A stretch of DNA of 38,249 bases. Origin: an uncultured Bacilli bacterium (GTDB taxonomy: Bacteria > Bacillota_I > Bacilli_A > RF39 > UBA660). Location: NCBI GenBank assembly GCA_947632415.1, contig CANRPB010000005.1, positions 1-38,249 of the forward strand, read 5' to 3'. Position 1 is the stretch's first letter. Each line of letters starts with the position of its first letter. Below are positions 38,176 to 38,249 of the stretch, piece by piece. Made by a program: the position numbers and the translations under genes. The notes below the pieces were generated by a model. It did no database searches. It was not told where the DNA came from and saw only the letters and a program-made list of their open reading frames with translations.

Positions 38176-38249
38176 GCCAATTTAGTTTAGTGGTAAAACA
38201 GATGCATGGTAAGCATCAGAGGACAGTTCAATTCTGTCATTTGGCACCA
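38176..38249 (+). tRNA. tRNA-Thr (anticodon GGT)
   Basis: Cloverleaf: GCCAATT acceptor, GTTT/AAAC D-stem, GATGC-ATGGTAA-GCATC anticodon arm, GACAG-TTCAATT-CTGTC T arm, ATTTGGC-A-CCA. Ends exactly at the window edge. Confidence 0.88.

Noticed and set aside
1-38249. CRISPR array, prophage, intact IS element, restriction or toxin-antitoxin system
   Set aside because: No regularly spaced repeats and no integrase, transposase, Cas, R-M or TA genes among the ORFs.

Overview
AT-rich Firmicutes/Bacilli-like chromosomal segment using the standard bacterial code (TGA is used as a stop), with almost all genes on the + strand. (1) ~0-8.9 kb: housekeeping block with prs, yqfC-yqfD (sporulation type), ybeY, dgkA, an inverted aquaporin, cdd, era, an unannotated 36-aa YqzL-like ORF, a DUF1653 gene, recO, a PAP2-like gene, and a T-box-controlled glyS. 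(2) ~9.0-14.3 kb: three surface proteins: a Cys-Gln thioester/SpaA-like adhesin with a VPNTG anchor, an SH3-glucosaminidase with cadherin-like and dockerin domains, and a membrane-anchored Ig/cohesin-like plus cadherin-like protein. (3) ~14.4-27.7 kb: cell-surface glycan locus with a TagO/WecA-like initiator, several glycosyltransferases, an ABC-2 polysaccharide exporter, a HAD-domain protein, glf, and GtrA/GtrB/membrane-GT-like genes. (4) ~28.3-31.3 kb: a separate CotH - VTC - DUF4956 module. (5) ~31.3-38.2 kb: GT4, PssD/PssE-like (Alg14/Alg13) pair, galE, a zinc-type dehydrogenase, a P-type Ca2+ ATPase, and a tRNA-Thr(GGT) at the window edge. The best candidates for under-described biology are the CotH-VTC-DUF4956 module, the dockerin-tagged autolysin next to a possible membrane receptor, and an unusually short glyS T-box whose 3' strand can pair with the Shine-Dalgarno. 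All calls come from reading sequence and motifs; no searches or folding were run.
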